Positions 8,915-19,900 of a DNA stretch of 64,000 bases are shown one piece after another. The notes beneath the pieces are model-generated. The model was not told the DNA's origin and made no database searches. It saw only the letters and a program-made list of their open reading frames with translations. The DNA lies in assembly GCF_015209745.1 (NCBI RefSeq), contig NZ_CP063657.1:2604001-2668000 (forward strand). Direction: 5' to 3'. The stretch comes from Lysobacter avium (GTDB taxonomy: Bacteria; Pseudomonadota; Gammaproteobacteria; Xanthomonadales; Xanthomonadaceae). Each line of letters begins with the position of its first letter. The stretch's first letter is position 1. Made by a program: the position numbers and the translations under genes.

Positions 8915-10920
8915 TGCGCCGGGTCCGTAGTGGAGTCAGCCGCGGCTTCGCCGGCGTCCGCGCCCGTTTCGGTCGCGGCTTCGGCATCCACCGCGTCCTG
9001 CGCCATCTCCACCGCGGCCTCCAGCGGGTCGGTCACCGCGTCGTCGGTCGGCTCCATGCCCTCGGGCATCTTGCCCAGCAACCAGGCGTCGAAAATCGTG
9101 CGGGCGATGGGCGCGGCCGCGCTGCCGCCGTAACCGCCATGCTCCACCACTACGGCGACCGCGATCTGGGGATCCTCGGCCGGCGCGTAGCCGGTGAACA
9201 GCGCGGTATGGCGCAGGTGGTAAGGCAGCGTGTGCGGGTTGAGGCTGACGTTGCCCTTGCGGCTGGAGCGCTGGGCGGTACCGGTCTTGCCCGCCATCGT
9301 GTACGACGCGCCAACCGCCATGCGACGGGCGGTGCCGCCTGGTCCGTTGACCGTGGCGATCATGCCCTCCTGCACCGCGCGCAGGTTGGCCGGCTTGTCG
9401 GTGATGCGGTGGCTGGGCGTGGGCGGCAGGTCCTGCCACGGCGACTCGTAGCCGTCGCGGCGCGACTGCAGCAGGCGCAGCTCGTGCAGGTCACCGCCGT
9501 TGGCGACCGCCGCGGTGGAGCGGGCGATCTGCAAGGCGGTGGCGATCCAGTAGCCCTGCCCGATCCCGGAGATCACCGTCTCGCCCGGATACCAGGACTC
9601 CCTGCTGATGGTGCGCTTGTACTCGCGCGAGGGCACCACGCCGGCGTTCTCGCCCAGCAGGTCGATGCCGCTCTTCTCGCCGAACCCATAGAGATGCATG
9701 TACTCGGAGAGCCGGTCGATGCCCATGTCCAGGGCGAGCTTGTAGTAGTAGGTGTTGACCGAGCGGGAGATCGAATCGCGCAGGTCGGTCCAGCCGTGGC
9801 CGCCGCCGGAGGCATCGCGGTAGCCACGCGCCTGACCGGGGATGCGGAACTCGCCGGTGGAGAGGATGCGGTCGGACGGCGTGCGCAATCCGCTGTCGAG
9901 CCCGGCCAGCGCCATGACTGGCTTGATCGTCGAACCCGGCGGGCCGCCGCCGAGCACATTGCGGTTGAACAGCGGGCGCGAGGGATTGTTGATCAGGCCG
10001 TTGTAGTCGGCGTGGGAGATGCCGTTGACGAACAGGTTGGTGTCATACGAGGGCAGGCTGACCATCGCCAGCACCTGGCCGGTTTTGGTGTCCACCGCGA
10101 TCGCCGAGCCGTCGGCATCGCCAAACGCGGCCACCATCGCCCGCTGCAGATCCAGGTCCACCGACAGGCGCAGGTCCGCGCCGGGCACCGCCGGCACCCG
10201 GCCGACGATCCGCATCGGCCGGCCGTCGACGTTGGTCTCGACCTTCTCGTAACCCAGCTTGCCGCGCAGCGCTTCCTCATAGGAGCGCTCCAGCCCGGTC
10301 TTGCCGGTGTGGCTGAAGACGCTGCCGGCCTCGCCCATCTCGGCCAGGTCGGCCTCATCGATGCGGCCGACGTAGCCGATCACGTGAGCGAACAGCTCGC
10401 CGTGCAGGTAGCGCCGCTGCAGGTAGGAGACCACCTCCACGCCGGGGTACTTCCACCGGTCCACGGCCAGCCGCGCCAGTTCGTCGGGCTTCACCCGCAG
10501 CTTGAGGATGATCGGCTTGTAGCTGCGGGTGACCTTGCGCGCGGCCAGGAAGTCGTCGATCTCCTGCTCGGACAGGTCGATGATGCCGGCCAGTCCGGGC
10601 AGCCAGTCTTCCGGGTCACCGGCTTCGCGCGGGGTGACCTCCAGGCGGAACGCGGGCACGTTGTCGGCCAGGATGCGGCCCTTGCGGTCGTAGATCAGGC
10701 CGCGACCGGGCACCACCGGGCGCAGCTTGATCCGGTTCTGCTCCGCACGCGTCGCGTACTCGTCGTGATGCCAGACCTGCAGGCGGTAGTAGCCCAGCGC
10801 CAGTCCCGACAGCACCAGGGTCACGCCGATAAAAGCAATGATCACGCGGGTGCGAAAGTGGCGGACTTCGGCCGCGGCGTCCTTGAGCACGCGCCGTGGG
10901 CGGCGCCGGATCGGGCGCAT
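8911..10920 (-). CDS. mrdA: Penicillin-binding protein 2, elongation transpeptidase
   Basis: A 669-residue class B PBP that cross-links peptidoglycan in the elongasome. A single N-terminal membrane helix (VIIAFIGVTLVLSGLALGYY) is followed by the pedestal domain and a transpeptidase domain with the motifs STIK (Ser330, Lys333), SVN (387-389) and KTG (545-547). The C-terminus carries an unusual acidic, Ala/Asp/Glu-rich tail of about 45 residues (EAAVEMAQDAVDAEAATET and following) beyond the usual domain end, likely disordered. The gene lies three bases after mreD and overlaps rodA. Confidence 0.98.
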   Translation of the reverse strand: MRPIRRRPRRVLKDAAAEVRHFRTRVIIAFIGVTLVLSGLALGYYRLQVWHHDEYATRAEQNRIKLRPVVPGRGLIYDRKGRILADNVPAFRLEVTPREAGDPEDWLPGLAGIIDLSEQEIDDFLAARKVTRSYKPIILKLRVKPDELARLAVDRWKYPGVEVVSYLQRRYLHGELFAHVIGYVGRIDEADLAEMGEAGSVFSHTGKTGLERSYEEALRGKLGYEKVETNVDGRPMRIVGRVPAVPGADLRLSVDLDLQRAMVAAFGDADGSAIAVDTKTGQVLAMVSLPSYDTNLFVNGISHADYNGLINNPSRPLFNRNVLGGGPPGSTIKPVMALAGLDSGLRTPSDRILSTGEFRIPGQARGYRDASGGGHGWTDLRDSISRSVNTYYYKLALDMGIDRLSEYMHLYGFGEKSGIDLLGENAGVVPSREYKRTISRESWYPGETVISGIGQGYWIATALQIARSTAAVANGGDLHELRLLQSRRDGYESPWQDLPPTPSHRITDKPANLRAVQEGMIATVNGPGGTARRMAVGASYTMAGKTGTAQRSSRKGNVSLNPHTLPYHLRHTALFTGYAPAEDPQIAVAVVVEHGGYGGSAAAPIARTIFDAWLLGKMPEGMEPTDDAVTDPLEAAVEMAQDAVDAEAATETGADAGEAAADSTTDPAQ

Positions 10921-10923
10921 CGC

Positions 10924-11409
10924 TCAGCTCCTGCGCCAGCTGCCCAGACGCAGCGCGTCCAGCAGCAGGAACACCGGCGGCCACAGCGCCATCCCGGTCA
11001 GCGGGGCCAGCCAGAACATCGCCGGCAGCGAGGGAATGCCGAGGGCCACGTGTACCGCGGCGACCACGATGCGGTCATTCAACAGCAGGCCGCCGATCGC
11101 CAGCGCCTGCTGCCACAGCGGAAAGAAGCGCAGGCGCGCGCGGAATCGCTGGATGATGAAGGTCATCACCACCAGCCGCAGTGCCTGCTCGCCGAGCAGG
11201 CCGCCGAAGGTGATGTCGGCCAGCACGCCGGCAAGGAATGCGAATCCCAGCCCCACGCGCTCGGGATCCTCGATCACCCAGTAGGCGACCACCAGGGCCA
11301 GCCAGTACGGGCGCAGGCCCTGCAACAGCAGCGGCAGCGGCAACAGCCCCAGCAAAAGGGCGGCGACGATGCTGGCCGGCAGCAGCCACGGCTGGTAGCG
11401 GCGGGTCAT
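10924..11409 (-). CDS. mreD: Rod-shape-determining protein MreD
   Basis: A 161-residue inner-membrane protein with five or six hydrophobic segments, typical of MreD in length and hydropathy (PWLLPASIVAALLLGLLPLP, FLAGVLADITFGGLLGEQAL, and a final PLTGMALWPPVFLLLDALR). It links MreC and the PBP2-RodA machine to the membrane. Its start overlaps the mreC stop by four bases, and mrdA follows after three, so mreC-mreD-mrdA-rodA form a tightly coupled unit. Confidence 0.95.
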   Translation of the reverse strand: MTRRYQPWLLPASIVAALLLGLLPLPLLLQGLRPYWLALVVAYWVIEDPERVGLGFAFLAGVLADITFGGLLGEQALRLVVMTFIIQRFRARLRFFPLWQQALAIGGLLLNDRIVVAAVHVALGIPSLPAMFWLAPLTGMALWPPVFLLLDALRLGSWRRS

Positions 11410-12413
11410 CGCCGGTCACCGGAGGCGGGGGCGGTCGCCGGTACGGGCAGCGCGTCCGGGGCGGCCTTCTGTGCAGCGTCCGCGGTGCCGTGCGCGGCGC
11501 CAGGAGCAGCGTCCGGCGCTTCTTCCGCATCGCCGTCCAGCGAATCGCTTCCGGCCGCTGCCGATCGCTCGTCCGGACCGCCGCGCAGCAGGAGGACGTC
11601 GCGGCCACGGTCCAGCTGCGCTGCCGGCATCACCTCGCCGATCAGGAACGCGCGGCTGTCATCGGGCTGCAACGACACGATCGTCCCCACCGGGAAGCCG
11701 GCGACGAAGCGCCCGCCAAGCCCGGAGGTCAGCAGGCGGTCACCGACCTTGACGTCGCTGGACAGGGGGATGCTGTGCAGGCGCAGCATGTCGCTGCGTC
11801 CCTCGCCGTAGGCCACCAGGCGAACGCCGTTGCGCTCGATCGCCACCGGCACCGCGTGGGCCGCGTCGGTGACCAGCAGCACGGTGGACACCGCCGGCTG
11901 CACGTCGATGATCTGGCCCAGCAGGCCGCCGGCGTCGATCACGCTCTGGCCCGGTCGGACCGACTCGTTGCTGCCCGCGCCCAGCACCAGGCGTTGCCTC
12001 GTGGGGTCCAGGTCGATGTCCAGGATCGGCGCCAGCTGCACGTCGAGCTGGTTGTTGTGGGCCGCATCGAGCAGCCCGCGCAGGCGCGTGTTGTCGGAGG
12101 CAAGCGTCTGCAGCCGGGCCATGCGGGCGCTGTTGACCAGCAGCTCATTGCGCAGGCGGCGATTGTCCTCGGCCAGCTGGCTCAGGGTGCCGGCGTCGTC
12201 GTACAGGCGGGTGATCGCCCGACCCGGCCAGCCCGCGGCGATCCACAGCGGCTGCACCAGCAAGGTGGCATGCCCTCGGGCCTGGTTCAGCCAGCCGCCA
12301 CGGTGGTCCAGCACGATCAGCACCACCGCCAGCGCCAGGTAGGCCGACAGCCACAGCGTTGCGGACACGTCGCCTGGACGGTTCGGAGTCGAAGGGCTGG
12401 CGTAGGAGCGCAA
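11406..12413 (-). CDS. mreC: Rod-shape-determining protein MreC
   Basis: A 335-residue bitopic protein: a short cytoplasmic N-terminus, one membrane helix (LWLSAYLALAVVLIVLDH), a coiled-coil region with LAEDNRRLRNELL, then the beta-barrel domain with ARVVDI-like family blocks (LVLGAGSNESVRPGQSVID, DVKVGDRLLTSGLGGRFVAG). The last 55 residues are an Ala/Asp/Pro-rich tail, unusually long and probably disordered. MreC scaffolds and activates PBP2 in the periplasm. It follows mreB after 134 bp of non-coding DNA in which I see nothing distinctive. Confidence 0.96.
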   Translation of the reverse strand: MRSYASPSTPNRPGDVSATLWLSAYLALAVVLIVLDHRGGWLNQARGHATLLVQPLWIAAGWPGRAITRLYDDAGTLSQLAEDNRRLRNELLVNSARMARLQTLASDNTRLRGLLDAAHNNQLDVQLAPILDIDLDPTRQRLVLGAGSNESVRPGQSVIDAGGLLGQIIDVQPAVSTVLLVTDAAHAVPVAIERNGVRLVAYGEGRSDMLRLHSIPLSSDVKVGDRLLTSGLGGRFVAGFPVGTIVSLQPDDSRAFLIGEVMPAAQLDRGRDVLLLRGGPDERSAAAGSDSLDGDAEEAPDAAPGAAHGTADAAQKAAPDALPVPATAPASGDRR

Positions 12414-12547
12414 TGGAAGGGAAACCGGCTGATCTGGCGTGGCGGACCGTCAATGGTGGCACAGGCCGCCGGCCCACCCGCCGCGGCATGCTTCGGTGTC
12501 GCGGCAATCAGGCGCGGCACAACGCCGTGACGGTCACCGCATCGCCA

Positions 12548-14837
<2,290 letters not shown>

Positions 14838-14854
14838 CAGCACGCTGACGGCGC

Positions 14855-15646
14855 ATGCGAATCGACCGGTTTCCAGTGCGGTTAGCACTGCTTGCCGCAG
14901 TGACGCTGGCGCTGGCGGGCTGTGGAATCCGGCAACTGGCGCGCGCCGAGGCCCTGGTGCCGGATCACGGTGGGCACGCCGTCAGGGTGCTGACGATCGG
15001 CAATGTGGGGCTCTACGACTTCATGTCGGTACTGCCCGGCGGCGCAGGTGATCGTTGTCCGTTGGCTGAAGCCAGCTCCAAAAGGATCACGGTTGGCGGC
15101 TGCGGCAACGATGCGCGGGAGATGCTGCCCTGGCTTGAGGCCTTGCTGCCTGCGATCGAGGCCTACCTTCCGGAGATTCACGTATCCCGGCTGCGGGTTT
15201 CCCTGCACCGGCCCGGCTCCAGGGTGCTGAAGAGGGGATGGCGATCGTCCGCACTGGACAACATGACGGTGGCGATGTCATTTCGCTACGCGCCGGGGAG
15301 CGAGCGACATGCGAGATACGCGGTGCGCGTCCTGGCGCACGAGCTGACCCATGTCGCGCACAAGCGCAGACCCCTCCAGGGCGAATCAGAAGAGTATTTC
15401 GGCGCCCTCGCCGAATCCTGCGTCGAGTACGCCGGATTCGGGTCCACGTCTGGCTACGCGTTCGAAACCGACGTGAAGGCAACGATCTCCGACGACTTTA
15501 ACGACGCGCAACGGGAATCAGCGACGGAGGCCCAGCGCGCCTACAGGTCGGTCATCGAATTTGCGGGGGATGACGGAACCGTCCGTCAGCCCAATACGGC
15601 TTTTGAGGCATTTTGTACTGCAAGCATTGGAGTCAGCAAGGCATGA
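14855..15646 (+). CDS. Unrecognised lipoprotein with a HELTH zinc-metallopeptidase motif
   Basis: A 263-residue protein I do not recognise. It has a lipoprotein signal (lipobox LAGC, Cys23) and, at 162-166, HELTH: an HExxH zinc-binding motif inside a helix (VRVLAHELTHVAHKRR). Glutamates at 179, 180 and 187, 13 to 21 residues after the second His, are candidates for a third zinc ligand of gluzincin type. Four further cysteines (68, 83, 189, 254) could form disulfides in the periplasm. It starts 17 bp after the kinase gene without an obvious Shine-Dalgarno, so it may depend on read-through translation. It is probably a secreted peptidase or a pseudo-peptidase; the substrate is unknown. Confidence 0.75.
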   Translation: MRIDRFPVRLALLAAVTLALAGCGIRQLARAEALVPDHGGHAVRVLTIGNVGLYDFMSVLPGGAGDRCPLAEASSKRITVGGCGNDAREMLPWLEALLPAIEAYLPEIHVSRLRVSLHRPGSRVLKRGWRSSALDNMTVAMSFRYAPGSERHARYAVRVLAHELTHVAHKRRPLQGESEEYFGALAESCVEYAGFGSTSGYAFETDVKATISDDFNDAQRESATEAQRAYRSVIEFAGDDGTVRQPNTAFEAFCTASIGVSKA

Positions 15647-15704
15647 GCATCGCGGTGGTCGCAACAAAGGCAAACTGCGCGACGCAACTCCGACGACCCG
15701 GCAG

Positions 15705-16484
15705 TTAGTTCCAGCCCGGCATCCGCTCCGGATCGAGCCCGCCGACCTCGAATGACGCGGTGCGTTTGCCGCCAGCTTTGACCGGGAACTCGATGCTGAG
15801 CACGCGCGCCTGTTTGGCCAGCTTCCACAGGGTCTTCTCGTCCTCGACGAACATCGCTATCGCATCGTCGGTGTGGGGGCGGCTGCCGGCCATGGAGCGC
15901 GGCTTTTCTTCGTCGACGGTGACGGCGAGCTTGCAGCCCTTGTAGCAGTCGAAGTCACCGGCCTCCAGGACGAGGTAGCTGCTGCGGCCCCACTCGGGGT
16001 GGTCGCGGAAGATCAATCGCACCGGCCGGGCTGAAGTGCCGTCGGTTTCGACGTTTTCACGCGCGTAGATCGCCGCCGACAGCTGCTCCTTCTTGCCGAC
16101 CGGCTGGCTCTGGTAGGTCCATAACCCGGTCAGCCGTCGGGTCTCGCGTATCTCATTGGCTTTTGCCGCCGCCTCCTCGTGCCGACCGGCGATGCGTTCG
16201 GCGGCCGCGCTGTCGGGGTATTCGGCGATCAGCACGTCACCGTGCGCCTTGGCCAGGTCCCACTTGCCGGCATCGAACTGGGCGTCGAACTCGGCCGCCA
16301 TCGCCTCGGCCTGGCGGTCCAGCGCGGCGGCCTGCTCGGCGCGGGCGATCTCGGGATCCGGCTCGGGCTTGCACCCGCCCAGGAGCACCGCGCACGTCAG
16401 GGCGACGAGCATCGGCAATCCGCGCGTCAGTTGTGGACCGGATTGCGGTGGGTGGTCGGCGGGCTCGAAGGGCTTACAGGTCAT
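15705..16484 (-). CDS. Hypothetical lipoprotein
   Basis: A 259-residue protein with an N-terminal segment LPMLVALTCAVLLGGCKPEPDPE that looks like a lipoprotein signal (lipobox LGGC). It is preceded by about 24 hydrophilic residues, so the true start may be an internal codon nearer the hydrophobic core. The chosen ATG has a GAAAGAGAA Shine-Dalgarno-like stretch. A helical region rich in Ala/Glu (about 45-115) is followed by a beta-rich domain with GLWTYQSQPVGKKEQLSA and DFDCYKGCKLAVTVD. I recognise no named family. It converges on the HELTH lipoprotein gene. Confidence 0.7.
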   Translation of the reverse strand: MTCKPFEPADHPPQSGPQLTRGLPMLVALTCAVLLGGCKPEPDPEIARAEQAAALDRQAEAMAAEFDAQFDAGKWDLAKAHGDVLIAEYPDSAAAERIAGRHEEAAAKANEIRETRRLTGLWTYQSQPVGKKEQLSAAIYARENVETDGTSARPVRLIFRDHPEWGRSSYLVLEAGDFDCYKGCKLAVTVDEEKPRSMAGSRPHTDDAIAMFVEDEKTLWKLAKQARVLSIEFPVKAGGKRTASFEVGGLDPERMPGWN

Positions 16485-16602
16485 TGCGTGGTTCTCTTTC
16501 AGTTCAGGACTCAAGCGTGCCTGATTTTCAGTCGGTCTTCCCGCGTTGCCGTGTGGGTCCATGGCGTCCATGGGGTCTTTGGTCGGGCTCTGGCGGGAGA
16601 GC

Positions 16603-16692
16603 CGGGGGTGAACGCCCTTGCGGCGAATGTCCCCCGGCACCGATGAAACCGGTGCCTCCTCCTTTATTTCGCCGCAAGGGCATTCACCCCCG
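16603..16692 (-). repeat. Structured intergenic repeat, family 1, copy A
   Basis: A near-perfect 24-bp inverted repeat (arms 16603-16626 and 16669-16692, 23 of 24 paired) encloses two conserved strands. Read on the minus strand these are AAATAAAGGAGGAGG (16655-16669) and CCGGGGGACATT (16626-16637), separated by an inner 7-bp stem with a 7-nt loop (16636-16642 with 16650-16656). The same two strands recur in copy B in opposite orientation with different arm sequences. Confidence 0.8.
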
Positions 16693-16746
16693 TCATTGCG
16701 AGAACGCGGTGGTTGCAGGAGCGAGAATCCACCAGTTCCGGCGCGG

Positions 16747-16830
16747 TCTGTATGCCTTCCGGGCGAAATAAAGGAGGAGGCCTGCGCCGCAGGCGGAGGC
16801 CGGGGGACATTCGCCCGGAAGACATGCAGA
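16747..16830 (+). repeat. Structured intergenic repeat, family 1, copy B
   Basis: The outer arms 16747-16766 and 16811-16830 pair at 18 of 20 positions. Inside are the same conserved strands as copy A, now on the plus strand: AAATAAAGGAGGAGG (16766-16780) and CCGGGGGACATT (16800-16811), around an inner GCCTGC/GCAGGC stem. Arm and inner-stem sequences differ from copy A but remain self-complementary. The pair fills most of the 454-bp gap between a lipoprotein gene and the M1 peptidase gene. Confidence 0.8.
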
Positions 16831-16938
16831 TCACGCCCCGAAATCCATCCAGATGAGCGCGGATACGAAAGCCGGAAGCCGGATACAACGCGACCGCCCG
16901 GAGGCGGCCGCGAAGAAGACGTCCAATCAACTGAGCGA

Positions 16939-18888
16939 TCAGTCGACCGGCTTGGTCACCGACTTGTCGCCCTTGGCCTCGGCGATGACGGCATCCACCG
17001 AACCGGTGGTGATCGGATGGTAGCCGGGACGTGCCTGGGCGAGCACCTTCTCGGCCATTGCCAGGCCTTCCGGAGTCTTCACCAGCTCGGCGTAGGTCGG
17101 CATGATCAGCTTGCGGCGGCCGACGCGCTCCAGGAACGCGGCAATCGCGTCATTGGCTTGCGGATAGCCGCTACGCACGGTCAGCGGGTACCAGCGCATC
17201 GCGATCTCGCCGTTGGGGGTGCCGGTGAACTTGTAGGCGGCGTCCAGCGCGGCCAGCTGCTCGTGGCTCAGCGTCTGCGGCATGCCTTCCAGGAAGTGCA
17301 GCCACTCCTGCGTGCTCCACTTGGCGGTGACGTCGCTGGCCGGCAGGGTGCCGTCGTCCAGCCAGGCCTTGCGCACGGTGTCGACCGCGTCGAACTGCGG
17401 CGACCTGGTCACCGGCGCGGACTCGGGGATCCCCTGGCCGTAGATCCACTCGTCCAGCTCGGCCTCGGTGACTTTGCCGGGGTGCTTGGCCAGCAGGTTG
17501 TCCTTGGCGTACTGGATGAAGGTCGTGGTCGGGATCGACTGGAACGCGAAATGGTCGAAGTAGCCGCGCAGGAACGGGTCGAAGTCCTCGCGGCCGAAGC
17601 GGTGCTCCAGGAACATCATGAACCAGGCGCCCTTGTCGTAAGCGACCTCGGTCAGGGTGTCGCCGGCCTTGACGTGGATGTCGGGGCGGATCGCCAGCGC
17701 CTGCGCCTGCGGCTCCATGTCGCCGATGGTCTTGCGCAGCTCGTTCTGGGCGATCGCCGCTTCCATGTTGGCGAAGTCCTTGCCGTACAGCGACTCGATG
17801 ATGCGGTTCTCGACGTAACTGGTGATGCCCTCGTTCATCCACTGGTCTTTCGGGCTGGAGAAGGTCACCAGGTTGCCGGCCCAGCTGTGCGCCAGCTCGT
17901 GGGCGATCAGCGAGACCAGCGACTTGTCGCCCACGATCACGGTCGGGGTGGCGAAGGTCAGGCGCGGGTTTTCCATGCCGCCGTAGGGGAAGGACGGCGG
18001 CAGCACGAGGATGTCGTAGCGGCCCCAGCGGTACGGGCCGTACATCGCCTCGGTGGCCTCGATCATCTTCTCGGTGTCGGCGAACTCGGCGGTGGCCTTG
18101 TCGACCATGGCCGGCTCGGCCCACACGCCGCTGCGATCGGAGATCGGCTTGAACTCCAGGTCGCCGGCGGCGATGGCCAGCAGGTAGGACGGGATCGCCT
18201 GCGGCATGGCGAAGGTGTAGTCGCCGTCACGCTCCGCCTTGGGATCGTTGTCGGCGCTCATCAGCACCATCACGTCCTTGGGGCTGGTCACGTGCGCGCT
18301 GTAGGTGAAGCGCACGCGCGGCGTGTCTTGCAGCGGCACCCAGGAGCGGGCGTGGATCTGCTGCGACTGGCTGAACATGAAGGGCTGCTTGCCGCCCTCG
18401 GTCATCGCCGGGGTCAGCCACTGCAGGCCCGATGCGTCCGGCGAGGTGCGGTAGGTCACGCGCACGCGCTTGTTGCGGTCGGGCACCTGGATGGTCAGCT
18501 TGCTGCCCAGGCGCTTGTCGGCATCGGCCAGCTCGTACTTGAGGTCGGTCCACTTGTCGTCGCTGCGCTCACCGACCACCTTCTCGATGGTCAGGTCGCG
18601 GGTGTCGAGCACCAGTTCGTTGGCGTCATCGGCGACCCAGTCCAGGTCGTAGGTGGCGCTGCCGCTGATTTCCCTGGCGTCGAAGTCGACGTTGAGGGCG
18701 AGCGCGAGGTCCTTGATGCGGACCTTGTCGGGCTCGGCGTAGGACAGCGAGTCGTACTCGGCGGGTGCGGCGGTGGCCACATCGCCATCGGGTTTGGCGG
18801 CCGTATCCGCGGCCGGCGCGTTGTCGCGCGAGCAGCCGCCCAGTACCACGGCGGCGGCAAAAAACAGGGTCAGGATCGAGGAGCGCAT
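16939..18888 (-). CDS. M1 family aminopeptidase, membrane-anchored lipoprotein
   Basis: A 649-residue zinc aminopeptidase of the M1 family, LTA4-hydrolase-like branch. The lipobox is LGGC (Cys19). The exopeptidase motif GGMEN is at 303-307, and the zinc motif HELAH at 330-334 has its third ligand Glu353 in WMNEGITSYVE. The C-terminal helical domain (about 480-640) is of the LTA4H type. It probably sits on the periplasmic side, releasing N-terminal residues from peptides. It follows ubiE on the same strand after about 70 bp. Confidence 0.95.
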   Translation of the reverse strand: MRSSILTLFFAAAVVLGGCSRDNAPAADTAAKPDGDVATAAPAEYDSLSYAEPDKVRIKDLALALNVDFDAREISGSATYDLDWVADDANELVLDTRDLTIEKVVGERSDDKWTDLKYELADADKRLGSKLTIQVPDRNKRVRVTYRTSPDASGLQWLTPAMTEGGKQPFMFSQSQQIHARSWVPLQDTPRVRFTYSAHVTSPKDVMVLMSADNDPKAERDGDYTFAMPQAIPSYLLAIAAGDLEFKPISDRSGVWAEPAMVDKATAEFADTEKMIEATEAMYGPYRWGRYDILVLPPSFPYGGMENPRLTFATPTVIVGDKSLVSLIAHELAHSWAGNLVTFSSPKDQWMNEGITSYVENRIIESLYGKDFANMEAAIAQNELRKTIGDMEPQAQALAIRPDIHVKAGDTLTEVAYDKGAWFMMFLEHRFGREDFDPFLRGYFDHFAFQSIPTTTFIQYAKDNLLAKHPGKVTEAELDEWIYGQGIPESAPVTRSPQFDAVDTVRKAWLDDGTLPASDVTAKWSTQEWLHFLEGMPQTLSHEQLAALDAAYKFTGTPNGEIAMRWYPLTVRSGYPQANDAIAAFLERVGRRKLIMPTYAELVKTPEGLAMAEKVLAQARPGYHPITTGSVDAVIAEAKGDKSVTKPVD

Positions 18889-18960
18889 GGGCAGGCCCGG
18901 GGTTGCAGGACAATCCCCGAGTGTAGCCGCGCCCGCGCGGGGCGCGAAGTGACTTCCGTC

Positions 18961-19800
18961 CTACACCTTGTAGCCGGTGTGGATGGCGACGATGCCGGCG
19001 GACATGTTGCGGTAGCTGCAGCGGGCGAAACCCGCGCGCTCCATCATCGCTTTGAGCTCGTCCTGCGGCGGGTGCTTGCGGATGCTCTCGGCCAGGTACT
19101 GGTAGCTGTCGGCATCCCTGGCGAACAGCTGGCCCAGGCGCGGCAGGATCTTGAAGGAGTGGAAGTCGTAGATCGGCTTGAACCACTCCGGCTTGACCTC
19201 GGAGAACTCCAGTACCCGCGCCTGGCCGCCGACCTTCAGCACGCGGTGCATCTCGGCCAGCGCCGCGTCCTTGTCGGTCACGTTGCGCAGGCCGAAGGCG
19301 ATGGTGACCAGGTCGAAGCTCGCGTCCGGGAACGGCAGCTTCTCGGCATTCATCTGCACGTATTCAAAGCCGGCGACCTTGCCCTTGTCGGTCATCCGGT
19401 CGCGGCCGACGCGCAGCATCGCGCCGTTGATGTCGCCCAGCACGATCGAGCCGGTATCGCCGACGCGGTCCTTGAGCAGGAGCGCGATATCGCCGGTGCC
19501 GCCGGCCAGGTCCAGCACCCGGTCGCCGCGCTTGACCTGCGCGGTGGCGACGAAGAACCGCTTCCAGATCCGGTGGATGCCCATCGACATGAGGTCGTTC
19601 ATCAGGTCGTAACTGCCGGCGACCGAGGAGAACACCTCCTCGACCAGCTTCTGCTTGTCTCGGGTGGGAACATCGCGGAAGCCGAAATGGGTCGTGCCGG
19701 CGGGACCGGCCTGCGGCGCCGGCGGCGCCGTGGACGCATCGGGCGCGCGAACGGTGTCGGCGGCGGTATCGGAGGCGTTATTCGGGTTTGGATCGTTCAT
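18961..19800 (-). CDS. ubiE: Ubiquinone/menaquinone biosynthesis C-methyltransferase UbiE
   Basis: A 279-residue SAM-dependent methyltransferase that methylates the quinone ring. Family motifs are [36 protein letters not shown] (SAM binding), [21 protein letters not shown] and the C-terminal [15 protein letters not shown]. The first about 40 residues ([15 protein letters not shown] and following) are an extra Ala/Pro/Thr-rich leader compared with the usual start near THFGF. The chosen ATG is preceded by GATAAT and a 6-bp gap with no Shine-Dalgarno, so the mRNA may be leaderless. That arrangement supports this ATG as the true start despite the extension. Confidence 0.96.
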   Translation of the reverse strand: MNDPNPNNASDTAADTVRAPDASTAPPAPQAGPAGTTHFGFRDVPTRDKQKLVEEVFSSVAGSYDLMNDLMSMGIHRIWKRFFVATAQVKRGDRVLDLAGGTGDIALLLKDRVGDTGSIVLGDINGAMLRVGRDRMTDKGKVAGFEYVQMNAEKLPFPDASFDLVTIAFGLRNVTDKDAALAEMHRVLKVGGQARVLEFSEVKPEWFKPIYDFHSFKILPRLGQLFARDADSYQYLAESIRKHPPQDELKAMMERAGFARCSYRNMSAGIVAIHTGYKV

Positions 19801-19806
19801 GCGCCG

Positions 19807-19812
19807 ATTATC
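19807..19812 (-). promoter_or_regulatory. Minus-10 box of a probably leaderless ubiE promoter
   Basis: GATAAT on the minus strand lies exactly six bases upstream of the ubiE ATG. No convincing minus-35 hexamer and no ribosome binding site are visible. This is the same geometry as upstream of dusB, hemC and the esterase gene. Confidence 0.5.
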
Positions 19813-19900
19813 GCACCGCCCCGCCGGCGTTGCGCTCACGTGCTCGACATCCCGCGTGGGCGCGGCGACGATCCCTCCACCCACCGCTACCGGCCGACCG

